Below, one piece after another: positions 17,701 through 26,023 of a stretch of DNA of 64,000 bases; within the stretch, counting starts at the first letter, position 1, and each line of letters starts with the position of its first letter. Source of the DNA: Vibrio sp. SCSIO 43136 (GTDB taxonomy: Bacteria; Pseudomonadota; Gammaproteobacteria; Enterobacterales; Vibrionaceae). Under the pieces are notes generated by a model. That model did no database searches. It was not told where the DNA came from and saw only the letters and a program-made list of their open reading frames with translations. The position numbers and the translations under genes are program-made. The stretch covers positions 248,001-312,000 of the forward strand of contig NZ_CP071848.1 in NCBI RefSeq assembly GCF_023716565.1, read 5' to 3'.

Positions 17701-18912
17701 ATGACGATGGATAAGAATGTAGAGCGTAGCTGGTTTGATGATTACATGGTGCCTTGTTATAGCCCGATGGAGATCATTCCAGTGCGTGGTGAAGGTGCTA
17801 AGGTTTGGGATCAGCAGGATAAAGAGTATATCGATTTTGCTGGTGGTATCGCTGTGAGCTGTTTAGGCCATTGTCATCCAGCGATGGTCAATGCACTTAC
17901 TGAGCAAGCAAACAAGCTTTGGCATTTAAGTAACGTGATGACCAATGAACCTGCGCTTCGCTTAGCAAAAAAACTGACCCAAGTGAGCTTTGCCGAGAAA
18001 GTGTTTTTTGCCAACTCCGGTGCAGAAGCCAACGAAGCAGCCCTGAAATTGGCGCGTCGTGTTGCTGCCGATAACTACGGTGACCATAAATCTGAAATCA
18101 TCGCATTTAAACAAGGTTTCCACGGCCGTACTTTCTTCACTGTGACGGTTGGTGGGCAAGCGGCTTACTCAGATGGTTTTGGCCCTAAGCCGGGCAATGT
18201 GACTCACCTTCCTTACAATGATGTTGAAGCACTGGCGGCACATATTTCCGATAACACCTGCGCCATCATGATGGAGCCTTTGCAAGGTGAAGGCGGCATC
18301 ATTTCACCAACCCCTGAGTTTGTTGCTGCGGTTCGTGAACTGTGTGACAAGCACAATGCACTGTTGATTTTTGATGAAGTGCAAACGGGTAATGGCCGTA
18401 CCGGACATTTCTATGCTTACCAAGGTCTAGGTGTTACTCCTGACATTCTTAGCACGGCGAAATCTTTAGGTGGAGGCTTCCCGATTGGTGCCATGCTTAC
18501 CACTGAGAAGCTTGCCCAGCACATGAAGGTAGGCACTCACGGTTCGACCTACGGTGGTAACCCTCTGGCGTGTGCGGTTGCTGAAGCGGTAGTCGATGTC
18601 GTCAGTCAGCCAGAAGTCCTTGAGGGAGTTAAGCAGCGTGAAGCCAAGTTTCGTGAAGGCCTGGCTGCGATCAATGCTAAGTACCCAATTTTCTCAGAAG
18701 TGCGTGGCCAAGGTCTATTGCTGGGAGCAGCACTCAATGAAGAGTGGCAAGGACGTGCTCGTGACGTGCTCGTAGCCGCAGGTAAAGAAGGCCTGATGGT
18801 TCTCGTTGCTGGTGCTAACGTGGTTCGCTTTACACCATCACTAGTGATCAGCGATGAAGAGATCGAGCAAGGTCTAGCGCGTTTAGAAAAAGCGATCGCT
18901 TCACTGGTATAG
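17701..18912 (+). CDS. argD: Acetylornithine / succinylornithine aminotransferase
   Basis: PLP-dependent class III aminotransferase acting on N-acetylornithine in arginine synthesis and, with succinylornithine, in the arginine succinyltransferase (AST) pathway (AstC). 403 aa. The PLP lysine is Lys254 in [32 protein letters not shown] binds cofactor phosphate; [13 protein letters not shown] carries the Asp. The name argD follows Vibrio usage, and astC would be equally fair given astA and astD downstream. ATG 17701 is 7 nt after GGAG. A hairpin in the 97-bp gap separates it from astA. Confidence 0.93.
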   Translation: MTMDKNVERSWFDDYMVPCYSPMEIIPVRGEGAKVWDQQDKEYIDFAGGIAVSCLGHCHPAMVNALTEQANKLWHLSNVMTNEPALRLAKKLTQVSFAEKVFFANSGAEANEAALKLARRVAADNYGDHKSEIIAFKQGFHGRTFFTVTVGGQAAYSDGFGPKPGNVTHLPYNDVEALAAHISDNTCAIMMEPLQGEGGIISPTPEFVAAVRELCDKHNALLIFDEVQTGNGRTGHFYAYQGLGVTPDILSTAKSLGGGFPIGAMLTTEKLAQHMKVGTHGSTYGGNPLACAVAEAVVDVVSQPEVLEGVKQREAKFREGLAAINAKYPIFSEVRGQGLLLGAALNEEWQGRARDVLVAAGKEGLMVLVAGANVVRFTPSLVISDEEIEQGLARLEKAIASLV

Positions 18913-18955
18913 CGGATAGTCTATACCTTGGGGAGCAACCCAATAAATACAAAAG

Positions 18956-18985
18956 GCAGGTGAGTATTGCAGTATCACCTGCTTT
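18956..18985 (+). terminator. Hairpin between argD and astA
   Basis: GCAGGTGA (18956-18963) pairs exactly with TCACCTGC (18975-18982), loop 11 nt, then TTTAACTTT. A partial terminator or processing site could set argD expression apart from astA-astD. A smaller inverted repeat, GGTATAG/CTATACC, lies at 18906-18927 over the argD stop. Confidence 0.45.
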
Positions 18986-19009
18986 AACTTTGCATCGGAG
19001 GGATTTGAG

Positions 19010-20029
19010 ATGCTTGTAGTTCGCCCTATTGCAAAATCCGACTACGAGGCGCTGCATACGTGCGCTGTTGAGTCAGGACATGGATTTACTTCACTACCGG
19101 TCGATGAAACCTTGTTGACCAACCGAATCGATCACTCGGTCTATAGTTTTGAAAAGCCAGAGGTAAGTGAACCTGGCGATGAAGGCTATTTGATGGTGGG
19201 CGTTGACTCCGAGACGGGTGAAGTCGCAGGCACCACAGGCATTGAAGCCTCCATTGGTTGGGATGTTCCTTTTTATACCTATCATATCAGTAAAATTGTT
19301 CACAGCTCGCCAAAACTGGGGGTGAACAATGTGGTTAAGTTACTGACGTTTGGTAACAACTACACTGGATGCAGTGAAATCTGCACACTGTTCTTACGAC
19401 CGAGCTTCCGTCACGGGCTGAATGGTCGTTTGATGTCTAAATGTCGCTTCCTAATGATGGCCGAACACCCGCAGCGCTTTTCAGAGACCGTTTTTGCTGA
19501 AATGCGTGGTGTTTCTGATGCTGAGGGTAATTCCCCATTTTGGAAGTGGCTGCAAGACAACTTCTTCTCAATTGAATTTACCCAAGCTGATTACCTTACA
19601 GGGGTGGGCAAGAAAGGCTTTATCGCCGATCTGATGCCAAAACTGCCTATTTACGTCAACTTGCTGAGCAAAGAGGCGCAAGCGGTGATCGGTCAGGTTC
19701 ACGACAACACAAGACCAGCCCTTAAATTATTAGAAAACGAAGGCTTCAGTTGTCGCGGTTACGTCGACATCTTTGACGCAGGTCCAACGGTGGAGTGTGA
19801 CCTACGCAATATTCAGGCAGTTCGCAACTCGTTTCGCGCCAAAGTGGTGGTCGGAGAGCACACTAGTGCCAAAGATTTTCTGATCGCTAATACCGATTTT
19901 GAAGGCTTTAGAGCGGTTGCCGCCCAAGCGGCGTATGACTCTGAAGCGAATAGTGCCATTGTTACGCCAGAAGTGGCCAAGGCACTGAATATTGAATCGG
20001 GTGATTTTGTCCGTATGTTGGCTCAATAA
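19010..20029 (+). CDS. astA: Arginine N-succinyltransferase
   Basis: First enzyme of the AST pathway: succinyl-CoA plus L-arginine gives N2-succinylarginine. 339 aa, the family length, starting [19 protein letters not shown] (the acyltransferase fold start) with GGAGGGA at 18997-19003. Conserved stretches [21 protein letters not shown] split across the acyl-CoA region, and [24 protein letters not shown] and [14 protein letters not shown] are all family-like. It is 10 bp upstream of astD. Confidence 0.95.
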   Translation: MLVVRPIAKSDYEALHTCAVESGHGFTSLPVDETLLTNRIDHSVYSFEKPEVSEPGDEGYLMVGVDSETGEVAGTTGIEASIGWDVPFYTYHISKIVHSSPKLGVNNVVKLLTFGNNYTGCSEICTLFLRPSFRHGLNGRLMSKCRFLMMAEHPQRFSETVFAEMRGVSDAEGNSPFWKWLQDNFFSIEFTQADYLTGVGKKGFIADLMPKLPIYVNLLSKEAQAVIGQVHDNTRPALKLLENEGFSCRGYVDIFDAGPTVECDLRNIQAVRNSFRAKVVVGEHTSAKDFLIANTDFEGFRAVAAQAAYDSEANSAIVTPEVAKALNIESGDFVRMLAQ

Positions 20030-20039
20030 GGAGAGAGCG

Positions 20040-21497
20040 ATGACTCAGTGGATTGCAGGTGAATGGCTCAAAGGAAAAGGTGAGAGCTTTCAATCGCTAT
20101 CACCGTACAACTTAGAACCGGTTTGGCAAGGCGAGGCAGCAACACCAGCCCAAGTGGAAGAGGCTGTTATTGCGGCGCGTAAAGCATTTATCGACTGGAA
20201 GAAGCGCTCCTTTGCTGAGCGTGAAGCCATTGTGTTGGCTTTTGCCGAGAAGGTAAAACAAAACAGCGAAAAGATCGCACAAGTGATCGCTAAGGAAACG
20301 GGTAAGCCTATCTGGGAAACCCGCACTGAAGCGGCCGCCATGGCGGGAAAAATTGCGATATCTATCCGTGCTTATCACGAACGCACTGGAGAGCACGCCA
20401 AAGAAGCAGCAGGAAACCAAATCGTGTTGCGTCATCGCCCGTTAGGGGTGATGGCGGTGTTTGGCCCATATAATTTCCCAGCGCACCTACCCAATGGTCA
20501 TATTGTGCCAGCGTTGCTTGCAGGCAACACCATCGTCTTTAAGCCTTCCGAGCAAACCCCTTGGACTGGTGAGTTAGCGATGAAGCTATGGCAAGAAGCA
20601 GGATTGCCTGATGGGGTGATTAATCTGGTGCAGGGCGCCAAAGAAACGGGTGTTGCTTTGGCTGAGGCTAAAGGTATCGACGGCGTACTCTTTACAGGCA
20701 GTGCCAATACTGGCCATATCCTGCATAAGCAGTTTGCGGGTCAACCGGGCAAAATGCTGGCGCTAGAAATGGGTGGCAATAACCCGATGGTGATTTCAGA
20801 CGCCTACGGTGATTTGGACGCATGTGTGTACACCATTATCCAATCGGCCTTTATTAGCGCAGGGCAACGTTGTACCTGTGCTCGCCGCCTATACGTACCT
20901 GTAGGGGATAAAGGGGATGCATTGCTAAACGCTTTGGTTACTGCCACGACTAACATTGCCGTAGACCAGCCGTTTGCTGAGCCAGCACCATTTATGGGAC
21001 CACAGATCTCAGTGGCAGCCGCACAATTTATCTTAGATGCACAATCTCGTTTGCAGCAACTTGGTGGTTCAAGCTTAGTTGAGGCGAAAGCGGGACAAGC
21101 GGCATTTGTCTCACCGGGGATTATCGATGTGACCGCCATCAGTGAACTGCCGGATGAAGAGTATTTCGGCCCATTACTGCAAGTGGTGCGTTATCAAGGA
21201 TTAGAGCAAGCCGTAGAGAAAGCTAACGATACTCGCTTTGGTTTATCCGCAGGTTTAGTCTCCACCGATGATGCCGAGTGGGAATACTTTGTTGACCATA
21301 TCCGAGCTGGCATAGTCAATCGTAATCGTCAGTTAACTGGTGCCAGCGGTGATGCCCCATTTGGTGGTCCTGGAGCGTCAGGTAATCTGCGCCCTAGTGC
21401 TTACTATGCTGCGGATTACTGTGCTTACCCAATGGCATCGATGGAAGGCGAAGCGCCAGTGCTTCCTGCCACCTTATCGCCGGGTGTTCGCCTATAA
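20040..21497 (+). CDS. astD: N-succinylglutamate 5-semialdehyde dehydrogenase
   Basis: NAD-dependent aldehyde dehydrogenase that oxidises succinylglutamate semialdehyde to succinylglutamate in the AST pathway. 485 aa from ATG 20040 ([15 protein letters not shown], preceded by AAGGAGAGAG); the longer reading from 19992 overlaps astA and is rejected. Catalytic Cys lies in [15 protein letters not shown], the general base Glu in [10 protein letters not shown], and [14 protein letters not shown] forms the cofactor entrance. astB and astE, which complete the pathway, are absent from this window. Confidence 0.95.
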   Translation: MTQWIAGEWLKGKGESFQSLSPYNLEPVWQGEAATPAQVEEAVIAARKAFIDWKKRSFAEREAIVLAFAEKVKQNSEKIAQVIAKETGKPIWETRTEAAAMAGKIAISIRAYHERTGEHAKEAAGNQIVLRHRPLGVMAVFGPYNFPAHLPNGHIVPALLAGNTIVFKPSEQTPWTGELAMKLWQEAGLPDGVINLVQGAKETGVALAEAKGIDGVLFTGSANTGHILHKQFAGQPGKMLALEMGGNNPMVISDAYGDLDACVYTIIQSAFISAGQRCTCARRLYVPVGDKGDALLNALVTATTNIAVDQPFAEPAPFMGPQISVAAAQFILDAQSRLQQLGGSSLVEAKAGQAAFVSPGIIDVTAISELPDEEYFGPLLQVVRYQGLEQAVEKANDTRFGLSAGLVSTDDAEWEYFVDHIRAGIVNRNRQLTGASGDAPFGGPGASGNLRPSAYYAADYCAYPMASMEGEAPVLPATLSPGVRL

Positions 21498-21507
21498 AGG
21501 AGTGTTT

Positions 21508-22299
21508 ATGAACCCTGAAGTTATGTTTGAGCGTTTATGGCAAGACTACATTACTCGTATGTGTCCATCTGCGCACAAAGTGCATCAACTGTTGACCGAA
21601 GATGAACCTTTGATCAACGACCACATTGCGTTGAGAACCTTCGCTTTAGCTCCGGTTGGGCTAGAAGTGCTCGCCAAGCCATTTATTGATATGGGTTATG
21701 AGCAAGGTGGCGAATACCACTTTGAGGCGAAAAAGCTCTATGCCAAACACTTCCAACACCCAGACCCTAACTTGCCGAAGGTATTTATTAGTGAATTGTT
21801 GATAGAGCAGTGCTCAAGCGAACTTCAGGCGATAGTGCATCAGTTAATTGGACAGCTGGATTCTGGTGACTTTGACGATGGTGCATTTCTTTACTCTGGG
21901 CGACCTTGGACCTTGAGCTTCGAGCACTACCAGCAACTGGCACAAGAAAGTGAATATGCAGCATGGCTGGCAGCACACGGTTATGGGGCTAACCATTTTA
22001 CCGTCAGTGTGAATCAATTGACTCAGTTCGCAGAGGTTCAAGCGGTCAATGACCATTTGAGCCAAGAGGGTTTCACCATCAATAGTGTCGGTGGTGAAGT
22101 GAAAGGTTCAGCAGAGGTCTTGCTTGAGCAGTCTTCGACCATGGCTGATAAAGTGGTTGTACGCTTTGATGATGGTGAACAAACCATTCCTGGCGGCTTT
22201 TACGAGTTTGCTAAGCGCTATCCATCAAGTGATGGTGAGCTTTATCAAGGGTTTGTTGCCGCCTCTGCGGATAAGATATTCGAAAGTACCGACCAGTAA
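21508..22299 (+). CDS. DUF1338 (2-oxoadipate dioxygenase/decarboxylase-like) protein
   Basis: Member of the DUF1338 family, which includes the Fe(II) enzyme HglS that converts 2-oxoadipate to 2-hydroxyglutarate. 263 aa from ATG 21508, 10 bp after astD with AAAGGAGTG. Features that suit the family are NDHIALRTFAL near the N-terminus (metal His), GYGANHFTVSVNQL and VRFDDGEQTIPGGFYEFAKRYP with a Glu ligand candidate. Its location as last gene of the ast cluster points to amino-acid catabolism, but the substrate is not known; HglS function should not be assumed because family members differ. Confidence 0.85.
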   Translation: MNPEVMFERLWQDYITRMCPSAHKVHQLLTEDEPLINDHIALRTFALAPVGLEVLAKPFIDMGYEQGGEYHFEAKKLYAKHFQHPDPNLPKVFISELLIEQCSSELQAIVHQLIGQLDSGDFDDGAFLYSGRPWTLSFEHYQQLAQESEYAAWLAAHGYGANHFTVSVNQLTQFAEVQAVNDHLSQEGFTINSVGGEVKGSAEVLLEQSSTMADKVVVRFDDGEQTIPGGFYEFAKRYPSSDGELYQGFVAASADKIFESTDQ

Positions 22300-22346
22300 A
22301 AACCAGTATGAGTAAAGTTAGCTGTCACAAACTAACTTTCATGAAT

Positions 22347-22381
22347 AAAAAAAACCACCAAACAATGTTTGGTGGTTTTTT
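22347..22381. terminator. Bidirectional terminator between the ast cluster and crp
   Basis: AAAACCACCAAAC, loop AAT, GTTTGGTGGTTTT with A runs on the left and T runs on the right. It can serve both convergent transcripts. Confidence 0.9.
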
Positions 22382-22405
22382 AGTATCTTGGTCAGATTTC
22401 GTTAA

Positions 22406-23038
22406 TTAGCGAGTGCCGTAAACAACGATAGTCTTACCGTGAGCAGAAATCAGATTTTGCTCTTCTAGCATCTTCAAGATACGACCCACGGTCTCACGAG
22501 AACAACCAACAATTTGGCCGATTTCTTGACGAGTGATCTTGATTTGCATGCCGTCTGGGTGCGTCATTGCATCAGGTTGCTTCGCTAGGTTAAGTAGCGT
22601 CTGTGCGATACGGCCCGTTACGTCTAGGAATGCTAGGTCACCCACTTTTTGGCTCGTCACTTGTAGGCGGCTTGCCATTTGCGCTGAAAGGCGCATTAGG
22701 ATGTCTGGGTTAACCTGGATAAGCTGACGGAACTTCTTGAAAGAAATTTCAGCAACTTCACAAGGAGTTTTGGCACGAACCCAAGCGGTACGCTCTTGGT
22801 CTTCTTCGAAAAGACCTAGTTCACCGATGAAGTCACCTTGGTTAAGGTAAGACAAGATCATCTCTTTGCCTTCTTCATCCTTGATAAGTACAGCAACAGA
22901 ACCTTTTACGATGTAGTAAAGAGTCTCTGCTTTTTCACCGGCATGGATCAGAGTACTTTTTGATGGGTACTTATGAATATGACAGTGTGAAAGAAACCAT
23001 TCTAATGTAGGGTCGGTTTGAGGTTTACCTAGAACCAT
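22406..23038 (-). CDS. crp: cAMP receptor protein
   Basis: Global cAMP-dependent regulator. 210 aa, near identical in plan to E. coli CRP. cAMP pocket: [15 protein letters not shown] with Glu73, Arg83 and Thr84, plus Thr128-Ser129. The helix-turn-helix covers about residues 169-192, with recognition residues Arg181, Glu182 and Arg186 in SRETVGR, so the TGTGA-type target should be conserved. A CRP-like site upstream at 23233-23248 suggests autoregulation. Confidence 0.98.
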   Translation of the reverse strand: MVLGKPQTDPTLEWFLSHCHIHKYPSKSTLIHAGEKAETLYYIVKGSVAVLIKDEEGKEMILSYLNQGDFIGELGLFEEDQERTAWVRAKTPCEVAEISFKKFRQLIQVNPDILMRLSAQMASRLQVTSQKVGDLAFLDVTGRIAQTLLNLAKQPDAMTHPDGMQIKITRQEIGQIVGCSRETVGRILKMLEEQNLISAHGKTIVVYGTR

Positions 23039-23232
23039 AATTTTTCACTTCCTCTGCAGGGTATGCTCAGCAGCTTCCGTACGCACTGAGCCAGATTTGA
23101 TCTGGTCAACTAGCATAGGACGTCGGACGCCACGCTGCAAGCTATCTTGTGTCTCGATAAAGATAGTAACGTGTTTCCGAATCCATTTCTTGACTTTGAT
23201 CGGGGCTCAACCGTGATCGACTACGCAAAAAT

Positions 23233-23248
23233 GTGCACATCATCACGG
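23233..23248 (-). promoter_or_regulatory. Candidate CRP site upstream of crp
   Basis: On the minus strand CGTGA-TGATGT-GCACA fits TGTGA-N6-TCACA at 8 of 10 defined positions. It lies about 195 bp upstream of the crp start codon, inside the 242-bp prkB-crp gap, and is consistent with autoregulation as in E. coli. Confidence 0.45.
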
Positions 23249-23280
23249 CTTGAGGATATTTTTTATACAGTGTCTCACGA

Positions 23281-24150
23281 TTAGCCAATTTTACCGGTTT
23301 CAATCAGCTGAACCAGCATCGGCTGCACGATGAGCTCCATAGCAAAACTCATCTTACCGCCAGGCACGACAAGTGTGTTATGTCGCGACATGAATGAGCC
23401 GTCAATCATAGATAGCAGATATGGAAAGTCCACGTGTTTCATGCCACGTAGGCGGATCACCACAAAGCTTTCATCCAAACTTGGGATGCCTTTTGCGTTA
23501 AGTGGGTTTGAGGTGTCGACCGTAGGCACACGCTGGAAATTGATGTGTGTGCGGGAAAATTGCGGTGTGATGTAATTGAGGTAATCATCCATCGAACGAA
23601 CGATGGAATCCATCACAGCTTCTCTCGAATGACCACGATCTCGGGTATCACGCACAAACTTTTGAATCCATTCAAGGTTGACGATGGGTACCATGCCAAT
23701 CAGAAAATCGACGTGTTTAGATACGTTCACATCCCCATCAACAACCCCGCCGTGCAGTCCTTCATAGAAGAGCACGTCACTGTCTTCAGGCAGTTGCTGC
23801 CAAGGGGTAAATGTGCCCGGCATTTGGTTGTAAGGCACCGCTTCATCGAAAGTGTGTAAGTAACGACGCACTTCTCCCTGACCTTCCTCACCAAAGCGGC
23901 GGAAAAAAGCTTCAAGGGCTGGGAAGTCATTCGCTTGTGGACCAAAGTAGCTGATATGGCGACCTTGTTCTTTGGCTTTACGGATTTCAACGTCCATTTC
24001 TGGGCGGGTGTAGCGGTGAAAGCTGTCTCCTTCAACCCAAGCCGCTTTGATGTCCATCATGTTGAACATTTTGCGAAAGGCTTCAGAAGTAGTGGTGGTT
24101 CCTGCACCTGAGGAACCGGTCACCGCAATGATAGGGTGTTTAGCTGACAT
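23281..24150 (-). CDS. prkB: Phosphoribulokinase (orphan, class I/bacterial type)
   Basis: P-loop kinase predicted to phosphorylate ribulose 5-phosphate to ribulose 1,5-bisphosphate. 289 aa. The P-loop is GSSGAGTTTTSE (about residues 12-23), followed by VEGDSFHRYTR with substrate-binding Asp and His-Arg, and FYEGLHGG as Walker B region. It is full length and intact, but no RuBisCO gene is present here and vibrios are not autotrophs. Such genes next to crp are known in several gammaproteobacteria without a settled role. Transcription is toward crp. Confidence 0.9.
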   Translation of the reverse strand: MSAKHPIIAVTGSSGAGTTTTSEAFRKMFNMMDIKAAWVEGDSFHRYTRPEMDVEIRKAKEQGRHISYFGPQANDFPALEAFFRRFGEEGQGEVRRYLHTFDEAVPYNQMPGTFTPWQQLPEDSDVLFYEGLHGGVVDGDVNVSKHVDFLIGMVPIVNLEWIQKFVRDTRDRGHSREAVMDSIVRSMDDYLNYITPQFSRTHINFQRVPTVDTSNPLNAKGIPSLDESFVVIRLRGMKHVDFPYLLSMIDGSFMSRHNTLVVPGGKMSFAMELIVQPMLVQLIETGKIG

Positions 24151-24356
24151 TGACGAACCTTGTCTTTATTATTCCATTTTTGAGTTTGTGTGCATAAGCC
24201 AATCAGAAGCTCGATCCACTCTCCCCCTTTCTAAGGGGAAGGAGCGAATATTGCGCTTTTATTATGCCCTGCACACAAAAACATATAGTTGAACTATCTT
24301 AGTTGAACTCAACCTGTTTGCACAATCAGAGCGGTAAGACTTCGGGGTGGCGCAAA

Positions 24357-24572
24357 TTATGCTCTTGCAGGGTTTACTTGAATATCCACCGTCTCATGTA
24401 GCTCAGAAAAGACGATAACGGCTTGGCCGGACGCTAGCTGGCTTTTCACTTGGGAAATTTTGTCATCAAGAGAAATTTCTTGCGAGCCGTAATCTGTGCC
24501 TTCGCGTAAGACGAACTCTTTGATCAAGTTATCCAGTGTTTCTGACTCGATCTGTTGCCACGGAATTATCAT
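24357..24572 (-). CDS. yheU: YheU family protein (UPF0270)
   Basis: Small conserved protein of unknown function. The start at 24572 gives [17 protein letters not shown], collinear with E. coli YheU; the upstream start at 24593 was rejected. Core motif [10 protein letters not shown], then [11 protein letters not shown] near the end. 71 aa. It overlaps the 3' end of yheT by 44 bp and is likely translationally coupled. Confidence 0.9.
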   Translation of the reverse strand: MIIPWQQIESETLDNLIKEFVLREGTDYGSQEISLDDKISQVKSQLASGQAVIVFSELHETVDIQVNPARA

Positions 24573-25548
24573 TGTTGACCTCTTTACTAACAAATGATGC
24601 GTAATAAGCAGGAAGCGCTTCTTCTAGCCACAAGCGGGGTTGCCATAGTGTACCAGTGACAAAGCCAACGTGCCCGCCTCTATCCAGTAGTTGATATTCA
24701 ATATGGTCAGGCAGGGCAAAGCGAGGGATCACCGCTTCAGTCATGAAAGGGTCATCTTTCGCATGGATCACTTGCAGCGGCACTGAGACCTCTTTAAGTC
24801 GCTGTAATCCTGAGCATTGCTGGTAATAGTCGTTGGCACCATCAAAACCGTGTAATCTGGAGGTTAGCAATTCGTCAAAGTCGATCAAGCGTTTGAGCTT
24901 AGTGATGTGCAGCTCATTAACGCTGAGTTCTTGATTGATAAGTGGTAGCTTGCGAATGGCATTGCGCTTGAGTGAGCCAAGTAAATACTCTCTATATACT
25001 TTGGAAAAACCCTGTTCGATGCGTTCAGCACAGGCAGCAAGGTCAAGTGGCGCTGATACCACGGTTGCGGCAGATAGGAGAGGTTGGTGTTTATACTCAG
25101 CGAGATAGTTGACCAACATATTGCCCCCCAAAGAGACGCCTACAGCGACTTTGTCTTGAGTTGGGAAGCGCTTATCTAGCTGCTCGAGAAAGTAACGAGC
25201 ATCTTGCGTTTCACCACTGTGGTAGGCTCGGGCCTTACGGTTCGGCTCACCGCTGCAGCCACGAAAGTGCATCATTACTGATAGCCAGCCTTGCTTGGCA
25301 AAAGCGCGCATCAAACCATTGGCATATGGGCTGTCGAAGCTGCCTTCTAAACCATGAAATAGCACAAACACTGGCTTATTTTGGGCAGCCTTAGGTGACT
25401 CACTCCACGCCAAGTCAACAAAGTCACCGTCTGGTAACTCAAGCCGCTCGGTTACTGGGTGGAATAATGCCCTGCGGCGCAGCATTCTTGGCAACAGGGT
25501 TTGAACATGTGGATTTTTAAGCCCGATTGGGGCACGAAAAATAGTCAT
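24529..25548 (-). CDS. yheT: Alpha/beta hydrolase YheT
   Basis: Predicted serine hydrolase of the YheT/ABHD1-3 family, substrate unknown. The nucleophile is Ser139 in [15 protein letters not shown] carries the acid residue, and GGHVGF the catalytic His; FHGLEGS and [11 protein letters not shown] are family signatures. ATG 25548 (339 aa) starts 10 bp after the preceding gene's stop; the longer form from 25590 would overlap that gene by 32 bp and adds a non-conserved tail. Same order as in E. coli (yheS-yheT-yheU). Confidence 0.92.
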   Translation of the reverse strand: MTIFRAPIGLKNPHVQTLLPRMLRRRALFHPVTERLELPDGDFVDLAWSESPKAAQNKPVFVLFHGLEGSFDSPYANGLMRAFAKQGWLSVMMHFRGCSGEPNRKARAYHSGETQDARYFLEQLDKRFPTQDKVAVGVSLGGNMLVNYLAEYKHQPLLSAATVVSAPLDLAACAERIEQGFSKVYREYLLGSLKRNAIRKLPLINQELSVNELHITKLKRLIDFDELLTSRLHGFDGANDYYQQCSGLQRLKEVSVPLQVIHAKDDPFMTEAVIPRFALPDHIEYQLLDRGGHVGFVTGTLWQPRLWLEEALPAYYASFVSKEVNNDNSVATDRVRNTG

Positions 25549-25558
25549 AACGTCGGCT

Positions 25559-26023
25559 CTATATTTGTGCTGGTCGGGAGAATACGTCAATGAGGTGGTC
25601 TGCTCCTAACTGTTTGCAGTAGAGCCGAGTCAGTGACGGAGTAGCGTTGGGTTTTAACGGTAAATGGTTGATGCAGTCGACAAGGTCGGATTGCTGCTGT
25701 TTTTCCAATTGCAGTTCAAACTGCAATGCTTCTCGGTAAGTGGTATCAGGGAGTTGGGTTTTGAACTTTTTACGCAGCTCACGATAGCTTAGTAGCAGTG
25801 TCTCTGTGCGAGCGAGGCAGGTATGCAGTGTGGGCCAGTGTTTATCATCTAGCCCCAATGCTTGTTCATCTAGCCATTTCAGCAGCAAGACCAAATTGAC
25901 GTTACCGTGATAGTGGTTTTGCAAATGTAGGCACGCCTCGGCGATCTCCCGCACACCGTAGTATTGCAGGCTAAATTGCCATAGCCTTTCTAGGGTGAGG
26001 GAAGGGGCGTGCTCTTGACTCAT
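25559..26023 (-). CDS. TIGR02444-family protein of unknown function
   Basis: 154 aa, mostly helical, with an acidic start (SLTLERLWQFSLQYYG) and a central NVNLVLLLKWLDEQ that matches the TIGR02444/DUF2390 family. No catalytic motif, signal peptide or membrane segment is visible. It overlaps the yheS stop by 4 bp and precedes yheT, so it is likely translated in the same unit. The function is not known. Confidence 0.8.
   Translation of the reverse strand: MSQEHAPSLTLERLWQFSLQYYGVREIAEACLHLQNHYHGNVNLVLLLKWLDEQALGLDDKHWPTLHTCLARTETLLLSYRELRKKFKTQLPDTTYREALQFELQLEKQQQSDLVDCINHLPLKPNATPSLTRLYCKQLGADHLIDVFSRPAQI

Noticed and set aside
19992-20039. N-terminal extension of AstD by 16 residues
   Set aside because: Overlaps astA; the ATG at 20040 has AAGGAGAGAG and matches the usual family start.
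24224-24238. Terminator upstream of prkB (CCCCTT-TCT-AAGGGG)
   Set aside because: The stem is only 6 bp with no U-run in either direction.
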